Below, piece by piece: positions 32,885-47,800 of a DNA stretch of 64,000 nucleotides. Position numbers and translations under genes: made by a program. The stretch is from Micrasema longulum (Eukaryota; Arthropoda; Insecta; Trichoptera; Brachycentridae), in contig JAGVSM010002653.1 of assembly GCA_022494885.1 (NCBI GenBank), forward strand, positions 1 through 64,000, given 5' to 3'. Under the pieces are notes generated by a model. The model searched no databases and was not told the DNA's origin. It worked only from the letters and a program-made list of their open reading frames with translations. Position 1 is the stretch's first letter; every line of letters begins with the position of its first letter.

Positions 32885-35800
32885 GTAAAAAATACATTCT
32901 CATTTATTTACATTTTTAAAAAGGAAATATAACAAAATAAAAAAAGATAGCGTTGAGTTACTGAAAACAATATAAGATTTTAACATATTTATAAACTACT
33001 GCGGGTGGGAAATGAATACACATTTTTTTTTTTTTTTGAAAGGCTATTTATTTCCCATACCAATTGGTTTCCGATTGGAATTATAAAGATCTATAAGATA
33101 GGTGCGTGAAAAAACAAACTTTAGAACCAAATGGTGCATAGTACACTGCATTGGTATGTCGATTGCAGCGTGTTACATAAAGGTACGTGACCTGTCTTAC
33201 GCTTCAGGTGTGTACGGGGATTATGAAGTATTTCAGTGTAAAAACACCTTTTGAAATAAATATTTCATGCCAATCATTTCAGGAATCGAATCTGAGACCT
33301 CTTGCAAAGTAGCAAACGTGCTGACTATTAGACCACGAGGCGGACAAAAAAACATGATGACACAATATTAACAATGTTGATATCGTTTACAAACCCATGT
33401 AGGCACATAGATATTTTTTATTTAAAACTAGCTGACCCGACAGACGTTGTCCTGCCCGAACGTTGGCTTGTCTGCTATTAGCAGTAAAAAAGGACACACG
33501 TTATTTATTTTAGATTTTTTGAGCTATTTACACATTCGTAATAAGGGTTAGTTTTTCGTGTTATCTCCTCATGTGATTGGCTAAGAGTCTTCGTCGTGCT
33601 CAAATCAAAATTGTGCAAAAATCACTGCTCTAGTGCCATAATCCATGGAGAAAATACGAGAATACGCGTTAAGGAAGAAAATTCAGAGTGCAATTTACCC
33701 TGAGCATTCTAAAATTATGACATTCAACTCATGCTTAAAGCGAATTTTGTAATTTTTTAACCGCCAGATGGGTTTTGACGTGATCTTGACATTGAATTCG
33801 AAACCAAAAGAAAAGAAAGAACAAAGATATACCAGATCTTGTCTTATCGTAGTATTTTTTGTCCATTGTTGGAATGGACTGTATAAGTCCGCCAATAAAT
33901 AATAATAAAAAGAATAATGACTGTCGTCAAAGCGTGCAAAAACTGTCCGGATAATTAAAATTAAAAAGTACCTAGGTACTTGTTTATGATTGAATTCCAA
34001 AACAATTTTTTTTTATATTTAAATATTGAATTTAATTAAGTACCTAGTACCTATTTGTACTTGTTTATGGTTGAATTTCAAAACATAAAATAATTTATTT
34101 TCAAATAAAGAATTATTTTAGCAAATGTCAAACGCTGCGCTACTTACCGACAGTGATGCATTCTGTGTAAGAATCCGTTTTTTTAAAATGTTTCTATGTC
34201 GGTTAAAATTATTTAAGCATTACTGAAAATCCATTTTAAAAAAAGTAACATGCAGAAATTAAAAAAATTGTAAGGCAATTAATCAATTCGGTATCCATTA
34301 AAAATAATTCATTTTTGTAAACGTTAAAATACAAACTTTTTTTAATTCAAAAAAACAACATCATCCGAAGTTTTTGAAATATGCATTTCAGTCAAATGCA
34401 ACCCTTGAGGTTCGATGAAAAACACATATTCGCTCCGAACTTTTTTCCGATGAACATGTTGAATATATTATTATTCACAAGCCTAAGTCATGTGAATTGG
34501 ATTATTTTGCAAAAAACCGCATGTAAATCGGTCCGGTAGTTATCAAGTCTATAAAGAACAAACTACCATAAACTTATTTTTATATATATTAGATTATGAA
34601 AGATTTGTAATTCTGAAATTATTCCGCGTGTGACATCACAAGTTCTCTTCGGTGAGTTCTGCTGATTGATGAATTAGCTAGACGTCGTTCGAAGTAGGAC
34701 ATTTAAATGCTTGAATTTTTACCGCGCGTAAGAAATCATGTTTTGTATCCAATTTCCTATAGCGCTGAACTTCTTCATAATTTGTTTTCAAATGTTTTTG
34801 GACAAATGCAAGATAGTTAAAAATACCATGAATTGGACAAACATTATATCGGAGACCAATCGTCGCATTGGGGAAACAAGGTTCTATGTAGATTCATAAT
34901 TTTTTTGAGACATGAAAGTTTGAAATAAAGACATTATTTTATCTAATTTTTTTTATTTATATTGTCTTAATAAACTTAATAATAATTAAAGATTGATTTC
35001 TTTTTTCTTTAAAATTTTGATGCAGATAGAACCGATATTTAAATATAAATATAATAAGAGTTCAATGTAAAAAAACATATTTTGTTAGATAGAACCTTGT
35101 TTCCCTAACGCGACGAAATTTAAAATCAACATTAAAAAGCACATTCATTATTTATATTCGCATCTACTAACCAGAGGAGGCATTATATGATTTGACCTTA
35201 TAATATTTTTATATAACCCTGACGTGTTTTTAAATAAAAAAATAATGATTCACGAAAATGTGGTTTTACACCGCAATATTTAGCCGTGCCCGGACTAACA
35301 CCGGAAGCGTAAGATTGATTCCCTTGCATTCATAAAACATATTATAGAGATTCGGTGCTATTGATTTGGTGTACCAAGGTAGCACCCTATGCACCACAGT
35401 GTGGGGATTTAATAAAAAAGCAATTACCTGCAAAGCGGTTTTTAGAGGATTGTTAGCAGGTAGGAAAGAGAGGATGTGGAAAGAAGTTTAGCGGTTTTTT
35501 ATATATTTTTTATAAGTTAATAGACTATCAAACTAAGCCAAAATAAAATATTTATGTATTTATTTATTTATTATATATACGGCCTAAGTCAATTACAACA
35601 GTTATATGATGAAATCTATATGTACACGAAACTGAACAAAAATAACGTAAAATTATGTAGCAAAGACAAACGCTAGATAGTTTTATGTTCTTAAAACCCA
35701 AAAAAGTACAGTAAACAACAATACTGCTCAACCCCAGGCTCGCGGGCCACATTGTGGCCCGCCTACGAATTTTAAATGGCCCACTTCGAGAGTAAGAAAC

Positions 35801-38800
35801 AATATATATATTTTTATCAATGCCTTCATAATCAGTTTGACTAAAATAATTAGCTATACTGCCAATATTTAGTTAGAACTCACTGAGCTACAAAATCATT
35901 TTGCCCTAAAAAACCTTTTTGCCAAAAAAGTATCCTCGAAACTACAACATTCCTCGGAAGATTTTGCAGATTTCTGGATATTGGTACCAAAAGAAGACTT
36001 TCCTGCAATAAATGACCTGGCCTTGCAGTTCTTAAGGAGTTTCGGATCAACATATGTTTGTGAAAAGGTTTTTTCAAATCTTAATTATGTTAAAAATAAA
36101 TTCCGCTCATCACTAACAGAGCAACATATTTTTGAATGTTGATACATTAGGAGAAAATTACTGCAACAAAACAATGTCAGAAATCACATTAATTTCATTA
36201 ATTACTTATTTTTAGATTTTGATTTCAGATGCTCTTTATGTTATTATTTTAATAAACTTATTTAACGCCTAATTTTCGGCGTTTCGAAATACTTTTTAAT
36301 TTATTTAAATCAGTTTCGGTTTCGGGCGAAATTAGAACATAAGCCAAAATTCGGTTTCAGCTAAAAATCTTCTTTCGGTCGGTCACTATTGATTAAATTC
36401 TTAAAAAAAACCGCGATAAAACATTTTGAAAAATTAATCGACCAATCTAAATTCGACACTAAATCCAAACAAACAAAAATAAATGACCGTAGTTTTTAAA
36501 AAAATAAAATATTATGGCTTTTACCATTCATGGTAATATTAGCCAGAAACATGCAATATTTACAAATGTTGTTACAAAAAAGTAAGATGATCAGTCTTAC
36601 GCTTCAGGTAACAGTCCAAGGACAGTGAAATATTGCAGTGTTAAACCACCTTTTTTAATATTTTTATTTAAGAATATAAGAAGAAAAATAATTTAAACCA
36701 CTAAACCGCGAAACTGGCTTGTCAGCAGGTTAAAAACAAATATTTCACGTCGACCCTTCCAGGAATCGAACCCGGGACCTCAAGCATGGTAGGCGAACGC
36801 GCCAACCACTACACTATGAGGCCGACTTATCCCCACACGATTACCTTTTTCAGGATTTATACCTGAGAGTAACCATCGAGTCGAAAACGCTCGTCCAGGA
36901 TTTTGTTTCTATTTCACACACAGAACTGTATTCTTCATCCGCTTGGACACATACTATAAAACACAGTTGAAAAGTATAATTGGCCTTCAATTTTGGTTTA
37001 TTTGTGATTATTGTTTTTTTTTTTTGTAATGGTTGTTTCTTAAAATAAATAATTATATTTCCGTTTTCAGATGTCAAACATTGCGGTGGTCCTTGCAAGT
37101 TCGGACAGAAACCCCGGATGTGCAGTTTCTCGCTCAGGGTGGAAGGCTCTGTGGTCCGCAACAGGACCGTCATGGCCGTGAATGGTCGGGTGCCCGGGCC
37201 GGCGCTGGAGGTGTGCGCCAAGGACCTCGTGGTAGTGATGGTCACCAACCGCCTCCCGCAGGAGCTGGCCCTACACTGGCGGGGCGTCACGCAGACTGCC
37301 AGTTCTTATATGGACGGGGTGCCCATGGTGACGCAGTGCCCCATATCCACCGGGGCCAGCTTTAAATATATCTTCAGGGCAGACGAAGTTGGAACATATT
37401 TGTACCATGCGCATTCAGGTAAAGGCTCTTTTATTATTTTTATACAAACGTGTTTCTTGATTTTTAATCTTTATTTAAATACCTTTTAAACCTACTTACA
37501 TTATTCTCCATTGTAACTTGGTACTGATTTCAGTAATACTTGCTGCTTTTTAGTTTTATGAAGGTACACAATAGTATAAATTCGATAGAAGCATATTCGA
37601 TAAATACCCGACACTTTATACATTCAGGATGCTTCGGTATCATTCGGAAATACTTCTTCTAGTCAGGATGTTTCTGAATCAATTGAGCGCTCGTTACTGT
37701 TCAATTTCGTAACGCCTCAAAATTGCCCCTGAGTGGCACCTGCTAACGTCACTCAACATAATCAGCAATGTTTTGAGTATGTCCAAATGTTTGCAGACAG
37801 GCTGGATTTCCTCTCTAGGGAGTTATTTAGATCTAAATTTATTGCAACAGAGATGGAAAACATTGTGAGAAGGGAATATGGAAGTCTAGGCATTTACAGG
37901 GCTTATGACCTGTCATTGGCTGGTTTGATAAACTAATAGTTTTTACTGTAGTATCTTAAAATATAAGCCATAAAAGAAATTTGTATTGTTTCTCTTATTA
38001 TGAGGTGGCTAATGCGTATGGTATTTCCTTCCACACGTCTGCTATTTAATAAGCCACTGCGGTCCGAAACATCCCCAACGGATAACGCGAAAAAAAATAA
38101 TTAAATTAATTTTTATTAATACAACAATAACTGTAACTGTTTGCAAGCGCAGTAGAAGAACGTTACGACGGAACCACGATACTGATCAAGTCCTGTAATT
38201 TGGTATAGGTACAGTATTTTAGACTCATGGCCAGGGACTGGAACCCAAATCCATATGTAAAAACTTGGCTAAGAAAATACAGAACTGCAGACGATAAACG
38301 AACGAGGCAAGTAAAACCAATCGTTTCGGAAATCAATACGTTTGGTAAATTGTTTTAAACTTATGATGAGGTGAGCAATATTAGTTTGTTCATAATGTTT
38401 AATTGTATTATTAAGTGTTAAAACTTATTTTAACTTTATTTTGTAAAACAAAAAAAATGTTTTTTTTATATTTACTTATTGAAAAAAATTCTTGACCAAA
38501 TCAGTATAAAATTACGAAATGGTTGGTACATACATAATAAATAATAACGTTTCTACCTCTCTTATAGAGTGAAAACTCGTGTTGAAACATGTTATTTTTT
38601 AAGATAATAAATTGCATTTGAAAAAGCTGAGTGGAAGACTGATCTACGAGTGTACGTTATTACGACTTATTATAAATACAAAATATTAGAAAATAAATAC
38701 CTAAATTCTGGTGGTATATTTATGTACCACTTTGTTCAAGGTATATAAAGGGTTAAAACCTATCGCATGACATTAATTGTTGCCACATGTGACATTATTA

Positions 38801-41800
38801 GCTATAAAAATGCTCTACAGATTTGTCGATAACAATATTGTAGAATGATTTTAGTAGTTATTTTATACAATATCGTTGGTTTACACAATGAGGAACTTCA
38901 GCCCTACGGGAAATTGGATACAATAAATGTTTTATTACGCGCGGTAAAAATTAGAGCACTAAATTATACGGCAGTTTCCCGAAAATGTACGAAAAAAAAC
39001 AAACTACTCTGAATGACGTCACTTGTTCACATGAATCAACCACTGTTAAGAGAGTTATGGAAGATTTCCGGTTTGGTTGCCGTCAATGGACCAATGGGCA
39101 GAACTGATCGAGAATAAGCGGAAGAGAACCTCCGACGTCACACGCGGAGTTATTTCAGAATTACAAAACTTAAAAAAATTATAGCGCTGATAAAAAAAAT
39201 GTCTTAGTTCAATGGTCTATTAACAAATCAAATAATATTTAAAAAAACACTTAATTTCCTCAGTGATTTTTTTTTCTAATCCTTCTCTGGCTGATGCCAG
39301 AAAATGGCAATTCCAGATATTATTTACAATGTTATTTTTAAAAGATGAAAGGAACATAAAGCTAGGGTTTCCCAGGACAGCGGTGCCCGTATCTTAACGG
39401 CCGTAGTGAACGGTGATGCGGTGGACAGCCGTCGTAGTGGTGACTAGAGAGTGGTTTTATTTTTTAACGGTGTTATCAACATCGTTTTCCTAGGAAACCA
39501 CTCTCTAGTCACCGTTACGACGGCTGTCCACCTCATCTTCTTTCACTACGGCCGTTAAGATACGGGCGTTGCTCTCCTAGGAAACCCTAGCTTTAGTAAG
39601 AGACACACCAAGGCGGTCGGCCTAACCTCAATTGTTTACTGCTATAAATAAAAAAAAGCGTTCGGTACCGTATTTTTTGCGAGTGCACATCTGAACTCTA
39701 CAGTATTTTAGTAGGCCTTCCTTTACTTGTTTGGTCGCCTCTCGGATCATTGAAATCACATTTGCATCAAATTCTCATTTACATTGTTTGCCTAAAATTT
39801 GTGATTTTAAAGTTGGCCAAGGTTGAAATATTTTTCAAAGCGACGGACATGACTAAAAAATATTCGAGGTTAATTATTATTGTGATTAGATTTCGTGTCG
39901 TACAAATGATGTAGGTCCTACTGTGAAGTTATCAAGCAGTTTGAGATTTTCACATTTCGACTGATTCAAGGAAAACACAGCGTTCGCTTACTTTGCTGAA
40001 GAGCACATTTTAAAAGCAGGGAACCTGTCATAGGCAGGTTTAAGTGGTCGCTTTACACACAGTATACTATTTACCATCCTGCCTCTGTTTACGTATCCAT
40101 ATTTCTTTGAGAGAATTTAAAATCTCATTTATATTTTGAGTTGGCGTTTATTCTGTAGAAACCCATATTTCAATTTTAATATTTCAATCAAATACCAATT
40201 ACAAAATTAAAATTAGTAAATTGAATCAGCGTTTGATTCATATATTAAAATTTGAAAAATTCTCATTTAGATTTGTTTTTAATGTGTCGACTTTGTCGTT
40301 GCCTTGAATCGAACTCGGAAACTCAAAAATGAAAGTAATAGCAGTGCGGTGCTACGAGAAATTGGATAAAAAAAAAGTTTTCTTGCACTCGGTTAAGTTT
40401 TTTTATCCAAATTTTTAAAAATATTTTATTAATGCCTTAGTTTTATAGTCTTTTAACAATATAAAAAACAAGTACAATTTAAAAAGCTACTATACTTCCT
40501 TATTTACGAGGTGATAATGTGATCTTCATATATATAAAATAATACTGTAACTCTATGGCAAATGTCATACAACACTCACTGTGCTATCAGTTTGCAGATG
40601 ATACGGCAATTGTTGCTATTGGAGACTCACAAATAGACGCGCAGCAAAAACTGCAATCGGATTTTAATCAAGTTTTAAGATGGTCACATGATTATAGCCT
40701 AACAATAAATATAAAAAAAACGAAAGCGTTACACATTACGTCCCCATATAATAGACCAAAAGAAGATTTGTTAATATATGCACACACTCACGAATGCTTG
40801 CATATCAATCTACAAGACTGCAAATGCACAAAAATAGATTACGTATCAAAATATAAGTATTTAGGTATTATTATAGATTCCACTTTTAATTGGGAAGAAC
40901 AGATAAAAACAGTTTGCAATAAGCTAAGAGTTTGCCTACTTAACATGTACCATTTAAAACCATACATACCATACCCAGTGCTGAGACTAGTTTACTTGGG
41001 GCTAGTTGACCCAATTATTCAATATGGATTAAGAATATGGGGACTAAGTTTTAAATCTTATACGGATAGAGTCTTGAACTTACAGGTACAAATTTTAAAA
41101 ATTATCGTACCTGTAAAAATAAAGAATGAAGCAAAAGACAACAATAAAATATTATTTGATTTTGTTACCGTTTTGCCAATTAACAAACAGTGTCAGTATG
41201 AGATAATGACAGATCATTTCCTCGATTGCAATTTTAAATCCAAAATAAACCACCAGATCATGACCCGACAAGTATCGGCACAGCAGCTGATGGTACCACG
41301 ACAGAAAAACTACTATGGTGACAGAAGAATGGGTAGTATAGTACCAAAACTGTGCAATTTAATACCAGCTAAAAATCGTGATGAAAAAAACCTAATTTCA
41401 TTGTTATTAAACTATGTACTTACTTAAAATTTAAAAAAAAAATGTAATATAACCCGCAGACAAGCTTCGGCTTTGCGGGAGCAAAAATACAATCATGTAT
41501 GTTACTTATTGTTAAAATGAATAAAACTTAAAAAAAAACTAAAAAAAAACTAAGAACATTTCAATACATTTTTGGTGTATCAATTCTGTGCCCTAAGATT
41601 AAAACCCGAGTAATAATTCACTATGAGCGGGTGGCGTATTATTACTCTTGAGATAAAAAACGTAAACCTTATTGATTATCAATATACTCGCGAAAATTGA
41701 CAAATAATTATACCACTAATTCGTTCAGTAGACGTACCCGTAGAAATTATAATGGACTCAGTATTGATGTATACATTTTTAACTGCACGTTGCATTTCTA

Positions 41801-44800
41801 CAGAAAATTTATTCATGGAGTTGATTATTTGGGATAGTTGCTGAATGTACATCTTGAGTGGTTTGTGCTATGTATATGTATTGTATATGTTTGTGTATGT
41901 TTTATATGTGCGTTCATGTGTGTGTGCGTGGATGACTCGGGGTGTGCATTTGGTAGTTTTATTTATTACCAATGAAAACCTCAATGGAAAACGCAAATGC
42001 TAACAATTATTCTTTTCTCACTTGAGTTTCTTATTTATTTATTTTTTTGTCACACTTAGTGTTTAAATCTTTTGCATAATTTATGAAAACTTAACTGGTC
42101 TTTTTATGTTAGAAAATCGTTGTTCTTAATACTTTTTATGTATGACTGAATGTTTTCTGAATAAAATAAAATAATAAAAAATAAAAAAAACAGTACACTG
42201 ATACCCCTTTTTAACACGGAGGATTCGTTTCACCCAGTACCGTGTAAAAAAAATATACAAAAAAAAAACAACGCTGGATAGATTTTCTTGCATAAAAATC
42301 AAATGATTTGTTTTCAATATTGTTGATTCCCCTTCGTGCTGCTGCGGATATCCTAATCAATCTTCTGAACACATTATGTGGTCTTGTCGCTTTCCCCCTC
42401 TCTATGATTACCAAATGGAGCTTCTCGCTACTATCCGTGGCCCTGTGATAGGTCCTGTGGGATACACAGATCCGGTGAATTTCGAGGCTTTTAAAAAGTT
42501 TTGTAATCATTTCGGCGTATTGATCATGTCCAATCAATTTAATACCAGTCGGTGAGGAATTCACTTCCCTCTTTTCGCAATCCAATGAAGTGCATATTAT
42601 GTACTTCTGGATTACCTTCTTTCGGCACAAAGGTACTAAGGCTATTAGATCACAGAGAGCTCCTTCGGGCAGCTTTTTTCGTTTGGCAACGAGCAACTTT
42701 TCCGTGTATGTGGGCACCGCCCAGGAGACTTATGTCCTCAGATGCGGTGGGCGCTATGTGGTGGGCAAGTTGTTCTATAAAATTCATTCCGGGATTTATT
42801 TATAAAAAAAATAATATTTATTGCCCCTTTTTTTCCAAATATAACTATATTATACGTTAAGTAAATAAAATAACTATGTTACGCATTCTAATAACGAATT
42901 GTATTACTGTTACGCATTGTTAAATTAATGTTTTTTAAAAAAAATGTAAAACGAGGTTCCAGTGTATAAATTAATCTAAATGATATATGTATTATAAAAT
43001 GTTGTTTTCTTTTTCTTTCTTTTTTAATTTTTTTTTCTCTCTTACTATTATATATGTATCTGTGTGTATTTAAATGTGAATATGTAATATTTTACATGTA
43101 TTTTATATATATTTTTTAGGCACTATAAATATCATATATTAAATCATGTAAATGAATGCCTCGACACGGGTTGTGCCCAGTGAGGTATTAATATTAAAAA
43201 AAATAAATTATGTATAACGTGAAATAATAAATAAATAAAATTTATAAACTCGCTATGTGCGTAATGGAGTTCCACAACTTTCTGTTTTCAGCTTGGCCGT
43301 TCGTTGAGGTTTATAATTATCTCTGTGTATCGTAAGTTTCTTAGTTGTCACCCCCGACACATAAATGACTTGTTTGTTATCCTTCTGAAAATATAATTAA
43401 AAGACAATGAAATACTTTATCTTAATTTTCCTATTCGCACCCAGTGGTGCACAGACTGTACTGGTATTCCAATTGTGGCGTATCTTGATCATCTTTGTTA
43501 CGTGGAAGGTAAGGTGTTTAGACTTACGCTCTAGGTGTCAGTCTAGGACCTTTAAGACAAATATTTCATGTCCAGGAATCAAACGTAGGACTTCGAACAT
43601 AGTACGCGAACGCGCCGACCATTACACTATGAAGCGGACTTATCTCTCTACTCGTTTTCCCCTTTTCACGATTTTTACCTGAGCATCGAGTCGAAAATAT
43701 TCATTCAGAGTTTTGGCTCTATTTCACACCAGAACTGTATTCTTCATCTGCCCGGATATGGAGAGTAACGAAAGTAAATAAACATACATAAATATAACAA
43801 TAATTTATTCACTGACTTTTTTCTAAGTAGAAGATGTTTAGTGATTTAAGGTTATTTCCATATAAATCTACAAGATTAAGTATGCAGATGAATTATTATA
43901 TTTAAAAAAAACGTTTGCAGTTAATAATGGTTAAATTATTAGATAATTAATTAACGCGATAGTTTTATATTTTCAGGAATTGGCATTGAAAAGGTCTCTC
44001 CGTTCTGAGGAAAAAGTCGTTGCTCTTTTAGAAGCGTATATACATGTATACGTCTATACGTGCAGTCTGTATACGTTTTGCGGAAATTAATAATTCCTTT
44101 AAAGCCAATATAAAGTAACGAGTGTTAATAAACTTTCAATATTCTCTACTTACGAAGTAATTATTTTTTAATTAAATTTATTTACGAAAACAATATCTAG
44201 AATGCAACTGTTCATATTAATGATTGGCAAATGCGACAGTAACAATACTTCTAATAATCAATTACTGTCATAAAACGTATTAACATACCTGTGAACATTT
44301 ATTGCGTGGATCTTGTCTAACAAGTTTCTATTGATGAATCGCCACACATCTCATTCAACGATATCATAAACCATTTGTTATATCGGCTGGATTTAAAAAT
44401 TGAGCTTACTGTGTTTTATGCGATGAGATTGAAATTTTCGCAATATGTACGAAAACCGTTTTAATACATTTTTCGAAAATAAATATTTGCGTTCTTATCA
44501 TTTACCCGAATATTTAAATTTTGGGCGCTCTTTTTTAGTCACAAATGATAGGAAATAAGTAGTGGTATAGCGAGATTCGAACTTCTTTATTCGGAGTCCG
44601 CGACACAACTGATAGGACCACACCCTGTTTATTTATTTTGTTTTTTCGTAGAAATGTCAAAGGTAGATAAGTAGATGTGGGACTGCAAATCAATGTTGAT
44701 AAAACAAAAATGATGACACAGAGCAGAAACCCATCGCACAGAGCAAGAGGTTGTGTCCAATACAAAGATAACTACTCCTTCGAAGTGGTCGAGCAATTCA

Positions 44801-47800
44801 CCTACCTGGGCTCCAGTATAACTGAAAATAATGAGGATCATCAGAAATCAGAAAAAGAATCACAGCAGCCAACAAAACATACTTTTCTTTGCTGCCAGTA
44901 TTCAAATCACGTAACGTCCACAGGAAAACCAAAATAACCATATACAAAACAATTATACGTACTGGATTGGCATATGGGTGTGAGGCGTTAACACTGACAG
45001 TAAAGATGGCTTAAATGCTGAACACTTTTAAACGAAAAGTACTCAGAAGAATCTGCGGACCAGTGAGAGAGAATAATCAGTGGCGCATTCGGTATGACGA
45101 AGAACTGTACAATATATACCAGGCCCCGAGCATCTCGGCACATATGAAGATGCTTAGATTACGATGGGCCGGACATGTACTGCGAATGCCTGACTCACGT
45201 GTCCCTAAAACAATAATGAGCCGACACCCGGGAGTAAAGAGATTAGTGGGAAGACCCAGGCTGAGATGAGAGGATGAAGTGAGAAGGGATGCAGCGCAGT
45301 TTCTCCAGGTGGTAAATTGGAAGACGGCGGCTGAGGACCGACAGAGTTGGAGGCGAAAGTTGCAGGAGGCCAAAGCTCGATATGGGCTTTAGCGCCATCG
45401 GAGATAGAGAGAGATAACTAGACATGTGTATTTTAGTTTCTGGTTCACTTTTTATTTCTATCGTTTTAAAAAAAAAAAAACATTTTTATGTGAATGAGTA
45501 ATGTTCATTGTACATACCTTATAATCTTTGATCTTGTTTTTTCCTAGTGTATCATATTGTAGTTAAATATAATAAAAGTAAAATCTAGTTAAGAAAAAAC
45601 TTAGATAAAAAAACTAATAATGTCCATGGTAAAACATTTTTAATTGTTTCCCCCATTCTTGGTTACTTAATATTATTTACGCGTAGGTATAAGTAATCAA
45701 TGAAAAACTCCTTAGGTTTAATCTAGACTGTAAAATAATTTCAGGTATGCAAGTAATTATACAATTTATCCTACAAATTAAAATTTTATATGAACGAAAA
45801 ATGTATCCGCCATATTTTTTTTTCCCGGCAACTTTTTTCTTCCTACGCATTTGAGAAAACCTGTTGATTTAGTAATTGCATTAAAATATAAAACATATAA
45901 TACATTCTAGAATCTGTTAACTGAGACTTTTATTTAGGTTTTAGTGTCTGCTTCTGTGGCGTAAAATATATAAACCTTGTGTAAAATACAAAGGTACGTT
46001 GACTTTAGCGCTACTAATATAATTTCGCAATATTTTCATACAACGCAAGGTTGATTGCTGCAGTAAATGCATTTATTAAAAATGCAGTTATGAGAGCACG
46101 TAATTATACAATGTAGTGATGGTATTATTAGCATTAGCATTGTGAATTTATTTATTTATTTATTCACACTCTTTATCAAAATACAATTCCATGTTCACTT
46201 TGCCCAGCTAACAAGGGTACATACCCCGTTCCAAGCTAGGCAATTACATTTTAATATATTATAATAGTTAACAAATTAATATAGAGCACAGACAAACAAA
46301 ATATAAACTTATTCGGATACACATTTTGATTCATATACATACAGACATACACATATATACACACACATATATATATATATATATACACATGTACATACAC
46401 ACACACGTACATACACCCATGCGCATACACATACATACATTCATAAAAACATAGACAATTTATTTATGCGAAACTTCATGGTTGTCATCTATAAATATAT
46501 ATTTTTTTTAATTATTCCTTATTTTTTATATTTTATTTTTGACATCCAGTAAGGTTCTCCAATCCGTGGCATGGATCAACATGAATTATTCATTAAATAT
46601 GATTATTATCAACAATTTCTAATTGATGTTGCTATTTCATATAATTTATTGAAATTATAGGTACACTGAATTTAAATGTAGGTAGGTATAACAAATAGTG
46701 GTAATATTTCATCCGTAATTGGCCGATTGAGCAGATATCTTTTAAATTATTTTGTTTAAAGGATTTCTTCTATTTAGAGGCTTGTCAGCAGGTGGGATAG
46801 AGGAGATATGGAAGGAGGTAATGAAAAATACACCATAAAACCCAGACCAATTAAGGAAAAAATCCCGCGACGCCAGTTTCACAATTGGCCAGCATTAAGC
46901 AGTTATTACTTAAAATTTAGCTGACCGTAGATAGCACAAAGCATTTAGCAGAAGTTAAAAATCTATGACACGAAGAAAGAGGAAACTAACCATTTTCAGG
47001 AGAAAAAAAATGATTATCAAGCATTCGAAAATCCTATATGAAAAGGTCATCAGATTTTGAGCAATCTACCCTCGAATTTTCAGTGATAGCGTGCTACATT
47101 TTTTTTGTTAGCACCTTAGCGAGATAATAAAAAAAAAGGCATTTCCATCACTAGTCGTAGGCCCCTCAAAGCCCCAGGCTATATTTTTGTCGAATAAAAA
47201 GTTCGTCGTTCCTTACACCCACAAAATATCTCTTTCAAATATGGTCAATTTTTTTGTTGTTGCAAAATCACCTTTCTAGAGTTAAATTCGTCCCGCTAAG
47301 TGGGCCAATGTTAGTATTTAAATAAATGCATTGTTAAAATTACGCACTGACGAAGAAAACATTTTTTTTGCACCACAATAGGCCAGGAGGCCCAATTACA
47401 GTGGTGAAATACACCACAGAACACTTAGGCTTGAAAAAAATCGCATTGAATTTTTGTGTTCTCACCGGGAATTGAACCCGGAACCTTCCGTGTGTACGTC
47501 AAGCGTCTTGACCACTACACCACGGAGGCCGCCAATTTGTACAAAACACGTTTTTTTTGTCTTAATTTTCATTCTAGATTAGTCGGTGCATACAAATTTT
47601 AAATTCATTAATACATTTTAATAAACGTCTGCTCTCATGCATCCAGGTTACCCGAAAAAAAATCATCAAAATAATAGTCTATGTAAACTGAACCATTATT
47701 TTAAAATTATTTTAATGCCTTCTTAACCGAGATGGAGAAAATTTTCGAGATGGAAATATGAATGTCTAGGCATTTACCAAGCTTATACACTAACATTCAT

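Larger units (their letters stand above)
40545..41555 (+). mobile_element. Non-LTR retrotransposon, 5'-truncated, young
   Basis: Covers the open reading frame at 40555-41427, a short 3' UTR with a UUCG hairpin (41453-41479), and an A-rich end. It lies in MCORP intron 2 on the sense strand. Confidence 0.85.

Noticed and set aside
36850..37290. 146-codon minus-strand ORF across MCORP exon 2
   Set aside because: Antisense shadow of the conserved cupredoxin exon; no domain in that frame.
42211..42717. 168-codon minus-strand ORF
   Set aside because: The opposite strand carries a LINE C-terminal CxCG...EHI...C motif; the minus ORF has no recognisable domain and ends in low complexity.
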